Source: Terasakiella pusilla DSM 6293 (lineage in GTDB: Bacteria > Pseudomonadota > Alphaproteobacteria > Rhodospirillales > Terasakiellaceae). From it: DNA of 64,000 nucleotides. The stretch is taken from the NCBI RefSeq assembly GCF_000688235.1, contig NZ_JHYO01000013.1, positions 62,001 to 126,000 of the forward strand, read 5' to 3'. Numbering within the stretch: position 1 is the first letter of the stretch; every line of letters starts with the position of its first letter. Below the pieces are notes generated by a model. That model was given only the letters and a program-made list of their open reading frames with translations, was not told the DNA's origin and did not search any database. Below, piece by piece: positions 1-10,567 of this stretch. Both the position numbers and the translations under genes were made by a program.

Positions 1-498
1 GAAGATAATATCCGCGCGTTGCGGGCCAATGGCCTACAACTTGGCATCAGCGAACTGCGCGCCCATCCCGATACCGGATGCAACGCGCCTGAGAAACTGC
101 CGCTGGTGCGCGATGGCAACAGCTTCCCCAGCAGTGCCTTAGACGGGTTATGCGCGCTAGAAATCACACTGAACAATCGTGGCACCCCGACCTATATGTG
201 GGCCTTTGCCCAACGCATCGAAGATGGCCATTTTTTGTTAGCCGATCGCGAAAGTCTGGTGGAGCCCAAACGCCAAAAAGGCTTGATCGGCTGGCGCATC
301 GTCCTGCCCAAACGCCTAAACAAAAGCATTGATTATCGCTTGGTCGCCCTCGCGTCTAATGCCCCGTTAGGGGATGCGATCAACCGGATGCTACGCCGTA
401 GCCTGAGCGAGGAAAAACCCGACTGGCAAACCCTGAAAGCCCAGTTGGAAGAAGAAGATATCACGGTCTTAAGCGCGCTTCATTCCCTAGAGAAATAA
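1..498 (+). CDS. C-terminal part of an unrecognised protein (5' end outside window)
   Basis: The reading frame is open from the first base and ends with TAA, so at least 165 residues of a longer protein are present. A TTG at 19 could start translation but there is no reason to prefer it over continuation to the left. The visible part contains a beta-rich stretch (LEITLNNRG...TYMWAFAQ) followed by a helical, charged C-terminus. The beta part is loosely reminiscent of DUF4384-type domains found behind caspase-like or kinase modules, but this is only an impression. No catalytic motif, membrane segment or signal is visible. It converges on nadK with 8 bases between stop codons. Confidence 0.6.
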   Translation, partial: EDNIRALRANGLQLGISELRAHPDTGCNAPEKLPLVRDGNSFPSSALDGLCALEITLNNRGTPTYMWAFAQRIEDGHFLLADRESLVEPKRQKGLIGWRIVLPKRLNKSIDYRLVALASNAPLGDAINRMLRRSLSEEKPDWQTLKAQLEEEDITVLSALHSLEK

Positions 499-506
499 GC
501 GAAATC

Positions 507-1274
507 TTACCCGATAAACTGTTCCTGAAGGATGCGTTCTTCCAGATTATGTTCTGGATCATACAGCACATTTGAATACAGGCTGCGGTCTTCATAGACC
601 TTGACCTTGATGACGTCGCGAAACTCGTTAAAGTCCGCCGATACCCCGACAGGGCGCTTATCATCATTCAAAATCTCAAAAGTGACGCGGGCTGAATGAG
701 GCAGGATCGCACCGCGCCAACGTCTGGGGCGATAGGCCGAAATTGCAGTTAATCCCAACACCCCCGACCCCAACGGCAGAATCGGGCCATAGGCCGACAT
801 GTTATAGGCCGTCGATCCTGCGGGTGTGGAGATCAAGACCCCGTCACAAACCATTTCCGGCAATCGCACCACATCATCCACGCACACACGGATATGGGCG
901 GCCTGTCCGGTTTCTCTAAACAGGGAAACTTCGTTAAACGCGATGGCATTGGCTTTTTTACCGCCTTTGCATTCAGCTTCCATGCGCAGGGGATGCAGTT
1001 CGATCGATTGGGTCCGCGCCATGCGTTCGCGCAAATCATCTTCGCGATATTCATTCATCAAAAATCCGACGGAGCCGCGATTCATGCCGAACACAGGCTT
1101 TTTCAGATCCAGATATTTATGGAGCGTACGTAGCATAAAGCCGTCCCCGCCCAGGGCCACAATCACATCGGCCTTATCGGGGCGAACATGATCATACTTA
1201 CCGCAAAGCCGAGACATGGCATCTTGCGCGCTTTCGGATTTCCCGGCGACGAAGGCTATTTTTCGATGTGACAT
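507..1274 (-). CDS. nadK: NAD kinase
   Basis: This 255-residue protein should phosphorylate NAD to NADP in the cytoplasm. The diagnostic GGDG motif lies at residues 42-45 in the context VALGGDGFML, and the later substrate-binding segment with NRGSVGFL and STPAGSTAYN is intact. Length matches the short alphaproteobacterial NadK form, which lacks an N-terminal extension. It is the last gene of a minus-strand run downstream of moaA, with 51 bases between them, so co-transcription is possible. No regulatory signal is apparent. Confidence 0.93.
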   Translation of the reverse strand: MSHRKIAFVAGKSESAQDAMSRLCGKYDHVRPDKADVIVALGGDGFMLRTLHKYLDLKKPVFGMNRGSVGFLMNEYREDDLRERMARTQSIELHPLRMEAECKGGKKANAIAFNEVSLFRETGQAAHIRVCVDDVVRLPEMVCDGVLISTPAGSTAYNMSAYGPILPLGSGVLGLTAISAYRPRRWRGAILPHSARVTFEILNDDKRPVGVSADFNEFRDVIKVKVYEDRSLYSNVLYDPEHNLEERILQEQFIG

Positions 1275-1325
1275 GCGTTTTTAAACCAAGTTTCCCACTG
1301 TCTGAGGCGACACTATGACAAAGCT

Positions 1326-2315
1326 TTAGCCGCCTGTCACGCTCATATGACGATTCAAGGCTGGTCCGTCTTGTGTTTCATCAATCACAAACTCATGACC
1401 TTTAGGTTTTAAGTTCAAGGCTGTATCAATGGCATGCTGCAACGGCTCGTTACTTTCACTGGAGCGCACGACTTCACGCAAGTCCACATTCCCGTCTTGG
1501 CCCAGACACATATAAAGCGTCCCCTTACAGGTCAGACGCATGCGATTACAGCTTTCACAGAACCCATGACTTAACGGGGTGATAAAGCCAATGCGATTGC
1601 CGGTTTCTTTCACATCCACAAAGCGCGCAGGCCCCCCTGTGGCATAATCCGTATCCGTGATCGTCCAACGTTCAGCAATACGGCTGCGTACTTCCGTCAA
1701 CGGCAAGTAATGATCCACGCGGGAGCCACCAATTTCCCCCAACGGCATGGTTTCAATAAACGTCAAATCAAAGCCGTGATCTGCCACAAAGTTCAGCAGT
1801 TCATCCAGCTCATGATCTGTCTGGCCCTTAAGCGCGACCGTATTGATCTTGACCTTCAGCCCTGCCTGTTTAGCGGCTTCCAGCCCTTCCAACACCTGTT
1901 CCAGTTTGCCGAACCGCGTAATCTCGGTAAAGCGTTCGGGGTCAAGCGTATCCAGCGACACATTGATGCGCTTCATCCCCAACTCCGCCAGCCTGTCCGC
2001 ATATTTGGGAAGCTGTGAGCCGTTGGTGGTCAGGGTCAGTTCTTTTAGGCGACCCGTCTGAAGGTTTTTAGACAGCTGTTCGATGAAATCGATAATGCCA
2101 CGGCGCACCAAAGGCTCCCCACCCGTCAGGCGGATTTTGGTCACACCCCGATTGATAAACGCCTCGCAAATCCGTTCCATCTCTTCAAAGGACAGGATTT
2201 CCTGACGCGGCAAAAACGTCATATCTTCCGCCATGCAATAGGTGCAGCGAAAATCACAACGATCTGTTACCGAAACACGCAAATATGTAATCGTGCGGCC
2301 GAAGGTGTCCTTCAT
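1326..2315 (-). CDS. moaA: GTP 3',8-cyclase MoaA (molybdenum cofactor biosynthesis)
   Basis: This 329-residue radical-SAM enzyme converts GTP to the 3',8-cyclo intermediate in the first step of molybdopterin synthesis. The SAM-cluster motif CxxxCxxC is at C20, C24 and C27, and the C-terminal second [4Fe-4S] cluster ligands are visible in CESCNRMRLTCKG. The GGEP motif follows a TGGEPLVRRG segment as expected. The very end does not show a clear GG tail. No other moa genes lie in the window, so the pathway is scattered. The 96 bases upstream are too short for a classical Moco riboswitch and none was recognised. Confidence 0.93.
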   Translation of the reverse strand: MKDTFGRTITYLRVSVTDRCDFRCTYCMAEDMTFLPRQEILSFEEMERICEAFINRGVTKIRLTGGEPLVRRGIIDFIEQLSKNLQTGRLKELTLTTNGSQLPKYADRLAELGMKRINVSLDTLDPERFTEITRFGKLEQVLEGLEAAKQAGLKVKINTVALKGQTDHELDELLNFVADHGFDLTFIETMPLGEIGGSRVDHYLPLTEVRSRIAERWTITDTDYATGGPARFVDVKETGNRIGFITPLSHGFCESCNRMRLTCKGTLYMCLGQDGNVDLREVVRSSESNEPLQHAIDTALNLKPKGHEFVIDETQDGPALNRHMSVTGG

Positions 2316-2411
2316 GGCATTGCTCTGTTTAATGGTCGATACGGTTTACATAAACCATTTGCACAATAACATTAATAACTTTGGTCAAAAACCATCAAAT
2401 AGTAAGGGATA

Positions 2412-3215
2412 TTAGACTTTAACCGTATGAGCGTGATTCAACGGCCCATACCCGGCGCCAAAGCCCGGTGCGGTCCGGATTGCTTCCACCACATAATCTT
2501 TTGCCCGACCGACCGCGGCTTCCACACTCATGCCTTGGGCAATGCCACAGGCAATGGCGGATGCCATGGTGCAGCCTGTCCCGTGGGTGTGGCGTGTATG
2601 GATACGGGGTCCGGCAAATTCGTGCATCGCAGCCCCTTGCTCAAACAAATAATCGCGCACGATGTCACCAGTTTCATCCAGATGACCGCCCTTCATCAAG
2701 ACCGCTTTCGGCCCCAATTTAAACAACATTTCTGCCGCGCGCGCCATATCTTCAGGTGTTGCGATTTTCATTCCCGTCAGCACTTCTGCTTCCGGCACAT
2801 TCGGGGTCAGGACCGTACTTTTAGGGATCAAACGTTCTTTCAAAGCTTCCAAGGCTTCTTGGGCCATCAGGCTCGCGCCGCCTTTGGCGATCATCACCGG
2901 ATCAACCACCATGGGAATCGTCTCTTTGCGTTCTTCCAACACATCACAAATAGCATGGATGGTGGCAGGCTGACTCAGCATCCCGGTCTTGAGGCAATCA
3001 GCCCCCAGATCGTCCAACACAACGCGCATTTGTTCCTGAATAAAATCAGCCGGCACATCATGAATACCCGTGACACCGTTGGTGTTTTGCGCCGTCAAGG
3101 CCGTAATCGCCGTCATCGCAAACCCGTTTAGGCAGGTAACCGCTTTTAAGTCCGCCTGAATACCGGCCCCGCCCCCACTGTCGGAACCCGCAATGATTAA
3201 AACGCGGCCCTTCAT
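2412..3215 (-). CDS. thiD: Hydroxymethylpyrimidine/phosphomethylpyrimidine kinase
   Basis: This 267-residue PfkB-fold kinase phosphorylates HMP and HMP-P for thiamine synthesis. Visible signatures are the N-terminal [15 protein letters not shown] and the C-terminal [14 protein letters not shown], which forms the anion hole and catalytic region. Its ATG overlaps the glmM stop by four bases (ATGA), indicating translational coupling. The pairing with a cell-wall precursor gene follows positional conservation rather than pathway logic. Because it sits inside an operon there is no TPP riboswitch directly in front of it. Confidence 0.93.
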   Translation of the reverse strand: MKGRVLIIAGSDSGGGAGIQADLKAVTCLNGFAMTAITALTAQNTNGVTGIHDVPADFIQEQMRVVLDDLGADCLKTGMLSQPATIHAICDVLEERKETIPMVVDPVMIAKGGASLMAQEALEALKERLIPKSTVLTPNVPEAEVLTGMKIATPEDMARAAEMLFKLGPKAVLMKGGHLDETGDIVRDYLFEQGAAMHEFAGPRIHTRHTHGTGCTMASAIACGIAQGMSVEAAVGRAKDYVVEAIRTAPGFGAGYGPLNHAHTVKV

Positions 3216-4555
3216 GCGACACCTTTTACGGCTGCTACGATATCATCGACCACTTGTTCCACCAGCACAGGATCCTGACCTTCCGCCATCACGCGGATCA
3301 AAGGTTCCGTCCCGGATTTACGGATCAAGACACGTCCAGCACCTTTCAAGCGGTTTTCCCCGTCCGTGATCGCGTCTTTGACACCCGTTTCCTCCAGCGG
3401 AAAACGATCCCCATACCGCACATTTTTTAAGACCTGCGGGAACGGCGTAAACAGGTTACAGACGTCACTGGTCGGTTTGCCTTGTTCCACAATCACCGCC
3501 AACACTTGCAGGGCCGCAACCAGACCATCGCCGGTCGTCGCGTAATCCCCCAACACGATATGACCGGATTGTTCCCCGCCCACGTTAAAGCCGTCTTTGC
3601 GCATACGTTCCACCACATAGCGATCGCCCACTTGGGTGCGTTCCAGCGTTAAGCCTTCCGCTTCCAAATATTTTTCCAGCCCCATGTTAGACATCACGGT
3701 TGCCACCAGACCACCGCCTTTTAACAGGCCGCGGCGATGCAAGTGCGTAGTCACCAGCCCCATAATCTGATCGCCATCGACCACATGGCCTTTTTCATCA
3801 CAAATGATCAAACGATCTGCATCCCCATCAAGCGCAATGCCGATATCGGCCCCATGGGTCACCACTTGTTCGGATAATGTCGCGGTTGAGGTCGAGCCAC
3901 AATCTTTGTTGATGTTAAAACCGTTCGGGCTGACCCCGATCGGCACCACATCCGCGCCCAGTTCCCACAACACTTCCGGCGCAACCTTGTATGAAGCACC
4001 ATTGGCGCAATCCACAACGATCTTCAACCCATCCAGACGCAAATTGGCGGGGAAGGTCTGTTTGGCAAATTCCACATAACGCCCCGAGGCATCTTCCAAA
4101 CGGCGTGCGCGGCCCAGCTTGTCAGGGGAGACAAATTTATCGGACAGATCGCTTTCGATCAATTCTTCCAGTTTCAGTTCCACATCATCCGGCAGTTTAA
4201 ACCCATCGGGACCAAACAGCTTAATCCCATTGTCCCCAAACGGGTTGTGAGAGGCGGAAATCATCACGCCCAAATCACAGCGCATGGAATGGGTCAACAT
4301 GGCAACCGCTGGCGTGGGCATCGGGCCAACCAGCAACACATCCATCCCCATGGCGGTAAACCCTGCAACCAACGCCGGTTCAATCATATAACCGGATAGG
4401 CGGGTGTCTTTGCCGATCACGACACGATGGCGATGGTTGCCACGTACAAAATAATGCCCTGCCGCCATGCCGACTTTCATGGCGATTTCCGCCGTCATGG
4501 GATGCTGGTTTGCTGTGCCGCGAATACCGTCGGTGCCAAAGAGTTTGCGTGTCAT
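3212..4555 (-). CDS. glmM: Phosphoglucosamine mutase
   Basis: This 447-residue protein interconverts glucosamine-6-phosphate and glucosamine-1-phosphate on the way to UDP-GlcNAc for peptidoglycan and LPS. The phosphoserine loop [12 protein letters not shown] places the catalytic serine at S102. The metal-binding DGDADR motif, the sugar-binding GGEQSGH segment and the C-terminal [12 protein letters not shown] phosphate site are all present. The start FGTDGIRG context is typical. It leads the glmM-thiD pair and is divergent from the YigZ-family gene across about 110 bases. Confidence 0.95.
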   Translation of the reverse strand: MTRKLFGTDGIRGTANQHPMTAEIAMKVGMAAGHYFVRGNHRHRVVIGKDTRLSGYMIEPALVAGFTAMGMDVLLVGPMPTPAVAMLTHSMRCDLGVMISASHNPFGDNGIKLFGPDGFKLPDDVELKLEELIESDLSDKFVSPDKLGRARRLEDASGRYVEFAKQTFPANLRLDGLKIVVDCANGASYKVAPEVLWELGADVVPIGVSPNGFNINKDCGSTSTATLSEQVVTHGADIGIALDGDADRLIICDEKGHVVDGDQIMGLVTTHLHRRGLLKGGGLVATVMSNMGLEKYLEAEGLTLERTQVGDRYVVERMRKDGFNVGGEQSGHIVLGDYATTGDGLVAALQVLAVIVEQGKPTSDVCNLFTPFPQVLKNVRYGDRFPLEETGVKDAITDGENRLKGAGRVLIRKSGTEPLIRVMAEGQDPVLVEQVVDDIVAAVKGVA

Positions 4556-4665
4556 CTACGTCTACATTCTTATGTTGTGAAACCGGAATAACTAGTTTAG
4601 CACTTGGGTTAGCCTTGCGCAAATGTTAGCCTGCATCTCCCTCGAATTTTTAGCCTTTTTTTTAC

Positions 4666-5229
4666 ATGAAAACCCTCTCCGCCCCGTTTGATTGCGAAAC
4701 CGAAGAGAAACGATCGCGTTTTCTCGCCTTTCTCCTGCCCTACGACCAGTATGAGCAGGAACTGGACCGCCTGCGCACCCTTCACCCCAAAGCCAACCAT
4801 CATGTCAGTGCCTTTCGCTATTTTGATCAAGATAAACGGCTGCAAGAAGGCGCAAAAGATGACGGAGAACCCAGCGGCTGCGCCGGTATGCCAGCCCTAA
4901 AAGTTTTGCAAGGCGAAGATCTGGTCAATGTCGCGGTCATCATCGTGCGCTATTTCGGCGGGATCAAGTTGGGCACGGGCGGAATGGCCAGAGCTTATGC
5001 CGGCGCTGCCAAAGCAGCTGTAGAAGCCGCCCCCTTACAGGACTTTAAACATCAGGCACAGGCCACCTTCAAGGCCAGTTTTGAGCGCACCAGCGATCTG
5101 GAACGACTGTTAAGTGCAGCACATGTCACAGACAGACGCTATACCCAAGACGGGATCGAACTTGATATCAGCGATGATGAAGAAACGGTGGAAGCCCTGA
5201 GCACCCAATGGGAGAGAGAAAACTATTGA
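4666..5229 (+). CDS. YigZ/IMPACT family protein
   Basis: This 187-residue protein belongs to the UPF0029/IMPACT family. The family signature is visible around residues 75-110 (DDGEPSGCAGMPALKVL, then VIIVRYFGGIKLGTGG). Relatives bind RNA or ribosomes, and the bacterial role is poorly defined. The C-terminal third would be the ferredoxin-like DUF1949 portion. The ATG at 4666 has no clear Shine-Dalgarno sequence; a T-rich tract precedes it. It converges on the AraC-type regulator, and the 37 bases between them contain an imperfect hairpin (arms ctattgaa/ttcaatag). Confidence 0.85.
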   Translation: MKTLSAPFDCETEEKRSRFLAFLLPYDQYEQELDRLRTLHPKANHHVSAFRYFDQDKRLQEGAKDDGEPSGCAGMPALKVLQGEDLVNVAVIIVRYFGGIKLGTGGMARAYAGAAKAAVEAAPLQDFKHQAQATFKASFERTSDLERLLSAAHVTDRRYTQDGIELDISDDEETVEALSTQWERENY

Positions 5230-5266
5230 AAGAAAGGGTGTCCCCTCTCCTTCAATAGTCATGCCC

Positions 5267-6118
5267 TTAGGCTAAAGCCACGCAAATGTCGGTCAAAAGC
5301 TCGCTTGGCTCGGTTGTACGGGGATCATTCAAATACATTTCCATAACCGGTTGCGCGGCAGGCTTTTCCCCGGTTGCAACCAACCAGGTCCCGAACAAAT
5401 AATCATAGGCGCCTTCCAGCTCCGCATAAGGTCCTTTAAAGTGCAAAACCGCATAGCGCCCCCCTGTGATATCCAGTGTGCGCACGCCAAGGGCCGCGTC
5501 TTCGACGGGCTGAGTCACCATAAACCCCGCTTCCGAACGTAGCTTGTCTGTCGGAACCTGTGACGGATCATCAAAATAAAGGGCAACGCCTGCGCTCTGT
5601 TCTTCCACGAGCTGTTGTTTCAGCCCCCACATAAAGATGGCCTGAAAGGCCTTGTCAATTTCCATATAGTCCCCAACATGAGGGATCGCTGCCATCTTGT
5701 GATCTGGCAAATTTTTAATTTCTACAGTGAACATACCTGTCTTCCTATTTTGTGTCATGAGAGAGAAAGGCGTTTCACGCACGTACATTCGATACCGCAC
5801 GGGGGCTTCTTTATAGGTCGCTTTAAACGCCCGCGAGAATGCCTCAACGCTGCCATATCCCGCCCGCTTGGCAATATCGGATACGTCCGCACTGCTGCGG
5901 ATCAACTCCCCTGCCGCGCGATGAAGGCGCAAACGTTTGACCGTCTGCGTCACCGTCTCTCCCACAAGTCCGCGAAAGATGCGGTGAAAATGATAAGACG
6001 AAAAACAGGCAACCTCGGCGAGATCATCCACAGACATATCTTCATCCAGATGATCTGCAATATAGGACAGAACCCTACCGATCCGGTCGATATAGCTTTC
6101 CTGTGTGGTCTGCGTCAT
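5267..6118 (-). CDS. AraC-family regulator with GyrI-like effector domain
   Basis: The 283-residue protein has an N-terminal AraC-type double helix-turn-helix (about residues 10-105, including the SSYHFHRIFRGLVG and GYGSVEAFSRAFK segments). A C-terminal GyrI/SOUL-like ligand-binding domain follows. This domain order, DNA binding first, is that of Rob/SbmC-type regulators that bind small hydrophobic compounds. The start at 6118 is preferred over an upstream ATG at 6136 because AAGGAG lies 8 bases before it. No adjacent transporter or target operon is visible, so the regulon is unknown. It sits downstream of folP with no obvious link. Confidence 0.85.
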   Translation of the reverse strand: MTQTTQESYIDRIGRVLSYIADHLDEDMSVDDLAEVACFSSYHFHRIFRGLVGETVTQTVKRLRLHRAAGELIRSSADVSDIAKRAGYGSVEAFSRAFKATYKEAPVRYRMYVRETPFSLMTQNRKTGMFTVEIKNLPDHKMAAIPHVGDYMEIDKAFQAIFMWGLKQQLVEEQSAGVALYFDDPSQVPTDKLRSEAGFMVTQPVEDAALGVRTLDITGGRYAVLHFKGPYAELEGAYDYLFGTWLVATGEKPAAQPVMEMYLNDPRTTEPSELLTDICVALA

Positions 6119-6177
6119 GGTGAAAACTCCTTTCACACATAAGCTACGTCAAGACGGCTTGATAAATCTTGCTAACC

Positions 6178-7260
6178 TTAAGCCACCCAAACATCCAAGG
6201 CCTGCTTCGTTTCTGCCACATCATGCACCCGCACGATCTGCGCCCCATTCACCGCCCCTTTCAGGACCGCTGACAAGGAACCGGGCAAGCGTTCTTTCGC
6301 CGGGATATCCCCGCATATTTTGGCAATAAAACTTTTGCGCGACGCCCCCAGCAAAACCGCACAGCCCAAACCATGATACAGGCCAAGCTGGTTCATCACG
6401 CTCATATTGTGATCCAGTGTCTTGCCAAAGCCGACGCCGGGATCAGTGCAGATATTGGCGCGTTTAATGCCTGCGGCTTCACAAACTTTGATACGCTCTG
6501 CCAGATAATCATAAATATCCAGCACACAATCATCATAGACCGGATTTTCCTGCATGGTCTGGGGCTGGCCCTGCATATGCATCAACATAACAGGCACACC
6601 CAATTTTGCTGCGACCTCGACGGCACCATCCCCTTCAAGGGCGGTCACATCATTAATGATATGGGCACCTGCCTTGATCGCGGCCTCCATCACGGCTGCA
6701 TTGCGGGTATCGATGGAGATTTTGGCCCCGGTGTGGGTCAATCCCTCAATCACCGGCACCACGCGTCGAATTTCTTCCTCAATCGTGACAGGCGCAGAAC
6801 CGGGACGGGTCGATTCGCCGCCAATGTCCAGTATATCGGCCCCTTGTGCCAGCATTTGCTGCCCATGGGCAATGGCATGGGCAGGATCAAAGTTATCGCC
6901 ACCATCGCTAAAACTATCGGGGGTGACATTGACAATCCCCATGATCAGCGGACGGCTTGTCACCGTCAGGCCCGCAAAGGTGCGCACCGGCGTTTCAATC
7001 CGTTCCAGCAACTGGCCGACATGGACGGTCAAATCCTCGCCCTCCTCACTCGCCCAGTTCATCAATTCCTCATGGGACAGGCTATAGCGCTGCACCGTGT
7101 CATTCAGGCGCAAGGCAAGCCCATAGGCCGGAAAATCAAAGCCGCCATCAACATAAGGGGCCAAGGGCCGTAGATAGACCGTCTTGGACAAATCCACCGC
7201 ATCAGAACAAAACCCGCGTGGCAAAACCGCAGAACCAGAATCGAGGGAAGATCGCGTCAT
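6178..7260 (-). CDS. folP: Dihydropteroate synthase
   Basis: This 360-residue protein condenses 6-hydroxymethyl-dihydropterin pyrophosphate with p-aminobenzoate; it is the sulfonamide target. Both pterin-binding signatures are present: GIVNVTPDSFSDGG and ILDIGGESTRPG. About 100 residues precede the TIM-barrel domain, an N-terminal extension commonly seen in alphaproteobacterial FolP. It lies downstream of ftsH but is separated from it by an intrinsic terminator (7270-7308), so expression would rely on read-through or on a promoter in the 87-base gap. Confidence 0.92.
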   Translation of the reverse strand: MTRSSLDSGSAVLPRGFCSDAVDLSKTVYLRPLAPYVDGGFDFPAYGLALRLNDTVQRYSLSHEELMNWASEEGEDLTVHVGQLLERIETPVRTFAGLTVTSRPLIMGIVNVTPDSFSDGGDNFDPAHAIAHGQQMLAQGADILDIGGESTRPGSAPVTIEEEIRRVVPVIEGLTHTGAKISIDTRNAAVMEAAIKAGAHIINDVTALEGDGAVEVAAKLGVPVMLMHMQGQPQTMQENPVYDDCVLDIYDYLAERIKVCEAAGIKRANICTDPGVGFGKTLDHNMSVMNQLGLYHGLGCAVLLGASRKSFIAKICGDIPAKERLPGSLSAVLKGAVNGAQIVRVHDVAETKQALDVWVA

Positions 7261-7269
7261 GATGACCCC

Positions 7270-7308
7270 TTAAAAAGAAAGAACCCCTGTCCGATTGAAC
7301 AGGGGTTC
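7270..7308 (-). terminator. Intrinsic terminator after ftsH
   Basis: A perfect 10-bp stem (gaacccctgt / acaggggttc) with an 8-base loop is followed on the minus strand by a T-rich run. It lies just beyond the ftsH stop codon and upstream of folP. Confidence 0.85.
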
Positions 7309-7347
7309 ATGGATACCTGCCTTTGCAGGAAATCTCAAGCCTAAGGC

Positions 7348-9270
7348 TTATTCACCGGGCTGCGGCTCTGGCTCCTGACCGGACCCATCGGACGCATCCT
7401 TTTTATGGCCTGCGGTCGGGATGGAGCTACGACGACCGCCTTCTTTCGGGCCGGATGTACCGCCACGGTTGGGCGGGTTACCGTCCAGAAGATCGCGAAT
7501 TTCGTCACCGGACAGGGTTTCATATTCAATCAACCCGTTGCCGATGATATCCAGTTGGTCACGATATTTAGACAGAATTTCTTCTGCTTTTTTGTACGCA
7601 ACTTCGATAATCGCACGAACTTCAGAATCAATCGTCTTGGCTGTTTCTTCTGAATTGTTCTGGGTTTGCGTAACCGAGTGACCCAGGAAAACTTCCTGTT
7701 CATTTTCGCTATACGCAATCGGACCCAGCTTTTCAGACATGCCCCATTCCATGACCATATGTTTCGCCATGTTGGTCGCTTGCTTGATGTCGTTGGACGC
7801 ACCGGTGGTGACTTTATCCGGCCCGAAGACCAGTTCTTCCGCCACACGACCGCCAAAGGCAACAACCAAGTCGGCACGCAATTTTTCAACAGACAGAGAG
7901 ACACGGTCCGCTTCCGGCAAACGCATCACCATACCCAACGCACGACCGCGCGGAATGATGGTTGCTTTATGGATCGGATCAGACGCTTCCATATGGATCG
8001 CACACAGGGCATGACCCGCTTCGTGGAAGGCTGTCAGTTTCTTCTCGTCTTCAGACATGACCATAGACTTACGTTCGGAGCCCATCATCACTTTGTCTTT
8101 AGCGTCTTCAAATTCGGACATGGTGACCAGACGCTTGTTACGACGAGCTGCCAGCAAAGCAGCTTCGTTCACAAGGTTCGCCAGATCCGCACCAGAGAAA
8201 CCCGGTGTGCCACGCGCAATTACATGAGGATCCACATCCGGCCCCAACGGAACCTTCTTCATGTGGACTTTCAGGATCATTTCACGACCGTTAATATCCG
8301 GGTTCGGCACAACAACCTGACGGTCAAAACGACCGGGGCGCAACAGAGCCGGATCAAGAACGTCCGGACGGTTGGTCGCGGCAACAAGGATCACGCCTTC
8401 GTTATCGCTGAAGCCGTCCATTTCAACCAGCAACTGGTTGAGGGTTTGTTCACGTTCGTCGTTACCGCCACCAAGGCCTGCGCCACGATGACGACCGACG
8501 GCGTCGATCTCGTCAATAAAGATGATACATGGCGCGTTTTTCTTGCCTTGTTCAAACATATCGCGGACACGGGACGCACCAACACCAACAAACATTTCAA
8601 CGAAGTCAGAACCGGAAATCGTGAAGAACGGGACATTCGCTTCCCCGGCAACCGCACGGGCCAAAAGTGTCTTACCTGTCCCCGGAGGGCCGACAAGCAA
8701 ACAACCTTTCGGGATTTTACCGCCGAGGCGCTGGAACTTGGACGGATCTTTCAAAAACTCGACCACTTCTTCCAATTCAGCCTTAGCTTCTTCAATACCG
8801 GCAACATCATCAAAAGTCACGCGACCTTGCTTTTCCGTCAGCTGGCGGGCTTTGGATTTACCGAAGCCCATGGCTTTGCCGCCACCGCCTTGCATCTGGC
8901 GCATGAAGAAAATCCACACACCGATCAACAGCAGCATCGGGAACCATGAAATCAGAATAGAGAAGAGAGAAACGCTCTCATCCTTTGGAACTGCCGTAAT
9001 CTTAACCCCTTGGTCACGTAACGTGCCAATCAGGTTCGGATCGTTCGGTGCATAAGAATGGAACTTTCGTCCATCGCGGTATGTGCCTGTAATGGTATTG
9101 TCCTGAATAACCACATCCTGCACATTTCCTTCTTCAACGGCTTGTATGAAGTCGGAGAAGGGGACGGATGACTGGTCCATCTGCTGGTTAGAGCTTTGGA
9201 ACAAATTGAACAGCGCAAAGATCAACAAGGCAATGATGACCCAAAGCGCGAGGTTCCTGCTAAAGTTCAC
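7348..9270 (-). CDS. ftsH: ATP-dependent zinc metalloprotease FtsH
   Basis: This membrane AAA+ protease degrades unassembled membrane proteins and regulators such as LpxC and sigma-32. The 640-residue protein has two N-terminal membrane segments flanking a small periplasmic domain, then the AAA module with Walker A GPPGTGKT, Walker [12 protein letters not shown] and the SRH arginines. The zinc motif HEAGH is at residues 416-420. The start is taken as GTG at 9270 because AAGGAAGGAA precedes it at good spacing. Longer in-frame starts up to 9411 would run into the end of tilS and give an atypical N-terminus. The C-terminal tail is Gly/Pro/charged and disordered-looking. Confidence 0.95.
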   Translation of the reverse strand: MNFSRNLALWVIIALLIFALFNLFQSSNQQMDQSSVPFSDFIQAVEEGNVQDVVIQDNTITGTYRDGRKFHSYAPNDPNLIGTLRDQGVKITAVPKDESVSLFSILISWFPMLLLIGVWIFFMRQMQGGGGKAMGFGKSKARQLTEKQGRVTFDDVAGIEEAKAELEEVVEFLKDPSKFQRLGGKIPKGCLLVGPPGTGKTLLARAVAGEANVPFFTISGSDFVEMFVGVGASRVRDMFEQGKKNAPCIIFIDEIDAVGRHRGAGLGGGNDEREQTLNQLLVEMDGFSDNEGVILVAATNRPDVLDPALLRPGRFDRQVVVPNPDINGREMILKVHMKKVPLGPDVDPHVIARGTPGFSGADLANLVNEAALLAARRNKRLVTMSEFEDAKDKVMMGSERKSMVMSEDEKKLTAFHEAGHALCAIHMEASDPIHKATIIPRGRALGMVMRLPEADRVSLSVEKLRADLVVAFGGRVAEELVFGPDKVTTGASNDIKQATNMAKHMVMEWGMSEKLGPIAYSENEQEVFLGHSVTQTQNNSEETAKTIDSEVRAIIEVAYKKAEEILSKYRDQLDIIGNGLIEYETLSGDEIRDLLDGNPPNRGGTSGPKEGGRRSSIPTAGHKKDASDGSGQEPEPQPGE

Positions 9271-9349
9271 GTTAGGATTCCTTCCTTCGAATTTCTCGTA
9301 TCTCGCGTGATTAGAGATAAGCCATTTTAAGTCTGACGCAAGGTAAAAC

Positions 9350-10567
9350 TCATGAAATCGGCGCAATATTAGGAATAAATCTAAAATCCACACCGATTGT
9401 CGCGTCTGCACGTTTATAGCGCAGATGAGGCACGACTAAAACACCCTGTTTGTCCCAAAGGGACGGCAAGGCATATAAGATTGGACGGGGCAGCGGATTC
9501 TGCCGCATTGCAGCACAGTCGCCAACCACTTGGCGCCAGCCGTCTTCTCCCAGCATCCGCACAGTAAAACCCGCCAGATTATCGGGACTCTCCACATGAT
9601 AAAGCGTGGCGGCAAGATCGGTGGTGCGGACCTCCCGACAAACCAGCACGTCGCCTTTGTGATGAAACCAGCGACATCCCATCAAGGTCGCATCCTCACC
9701 TCTGCGCAAGCTGGTTGTCAGACGCTTCAGGCGGTCCAATCTGGGACGATAGACCTGCGCACTCACGCCTTGACCGATTCGGGACAGACCCCGCCATAGA
9801 ATCTCTTCGTCTTCCTCTTGCAGACCCTGCGTATCAAGGCGCACATAGCCTTCCGGGCAAACGGTTACAAAGTGGTTGAGCCAGTCCCGTTCCAGCCGAT
9901 CCAATGTTTTTTTGACGCGCTGCATGGTCTCGGCCGTGTGAGCCAGGCGGTAAGCATCCAACCCCAGTTCTTGCAGGACCGTCATCGCCTGTCGCGCCTT
10001 GACCCGATCAAAGGCCGTATTTTCATTGGAGGGATCTTCTATCCAGTCCTGACCTTTTTCCTGTAAAAACTCGATCAGGTCGGCTTTCGGCGTGTCCAGC
10101 AAGGGGCGCACCAACCGAATACGGCCCTTGAGTACATCAGGCTGCATGGCGGCTAACCCATCCACGCCACTGCCGCGCGCAAGTCGCATCAACACAGTTT
10201 CGGCCTGATCATCCCGATGATGCGCCAACAGCACATCTTTAATGCCCTGCTCCACACACCAAGTTTCGATCAAACGATAACGTGCAGCCCGGGCCGCAGC
10301 CTGCACCCCGTTTGTCGGTTTCTCCCCTTCCCAGACCAAGGTGTGGTGAGGAATGGCATATTTTTGCAGGGTCTTTGCGACCCACGCACATTCCCCAGCA
10401 GCTTCTGGGCGCAGACCGTGATCCACGCTCACCGCCACAAGACGATGCCCGTGGTTGTTCGCCCAATCTTTAGCTAATAAAGCGAGGGCCAGACTATCTG
10501 CCCCGCCGGAAACGGCAACACAGATGGTCTGGCCCAGATCGCTAAATGTCGACAGATTTAGCCGCAT
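9350..10567 (-). CDS. tilS: tRNA(Ile)-lysidine synthase
   Basis: TilS modifies C34 of the CAU-anticodon isoleucine tRNA to lysidine so that it reads AUA. The 405-residue protein has the PP-loop ATPase motif SGGADSLAL near residue 20 and the family's [11 protein letters not shown] and [13 protein letters not shown] segments. The C-terminal half is divergent, as usual for this family. Its start overlaps the end of cpoB by 10 bases, implying coupled translation. Its position between cpoB and ftsH is conserved in alphaproteobacteria. Confidence 0.93.
   Translation of the reverse strand: MRLNLSTFSDLGQTICVAVSGGADSLALALLAKDWANNHGHRLVAVSVDHGLRPEAAGECAWVAKTLQKYAIPHHTLVWEGEKPTNGVQAAARAARYRLIETWCVEQGIKDVLLAHHRDDQAETVLMRLARGSGVDGLAAMQPDVLKGRIRLVRPLLDTPKADLIEFLQEKGQDWIEDPSNENTAFDRVKARQAMTVLQELGLDAYRLAHTAETMQRVKKTLDRLERDWLNHFVTVCPEGYVRLDTQGLQEEDEEILWRGLSRIGQGVSAQVYRPRLDRLKRLTTSLRRGEDATLMGCRWFHHKGDVLVCREVRTTDLAATLYHVESPDNLAGFTVRMLGEDGWRQVVGDCAAMRQNPLPRPILYALPSLWDKQGVLVVPHLRYKRADATIGVDFRFIPNIAPIS

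Noticed and set aside
2316-2411. Molybdenum-cofactor riboswitch before moaA
   Set aside because: Only 96 bases are available and no matching multi-stem structure is apparent.
3200-3260. TPP riboswitch before thiD
   Set aside because: thiD overlaps glmM by four bases and has no leader of its own. thiE follows gap with an 18-base gap, which is also too short.
7666-8949. Long plus-strand reading frame opposite ftsH
   Set aside because: It is antisense to the conserved FtsH AAA domain and has no protein-like features.
9271-9411. Longer FtsH N-terminus starting at 9411
   Set aside because: It would overlap the tilS end and add 47 residues of atypical sequence. GTG 9270 has a strong ribosome-binding site and gives the normal FtsH start.
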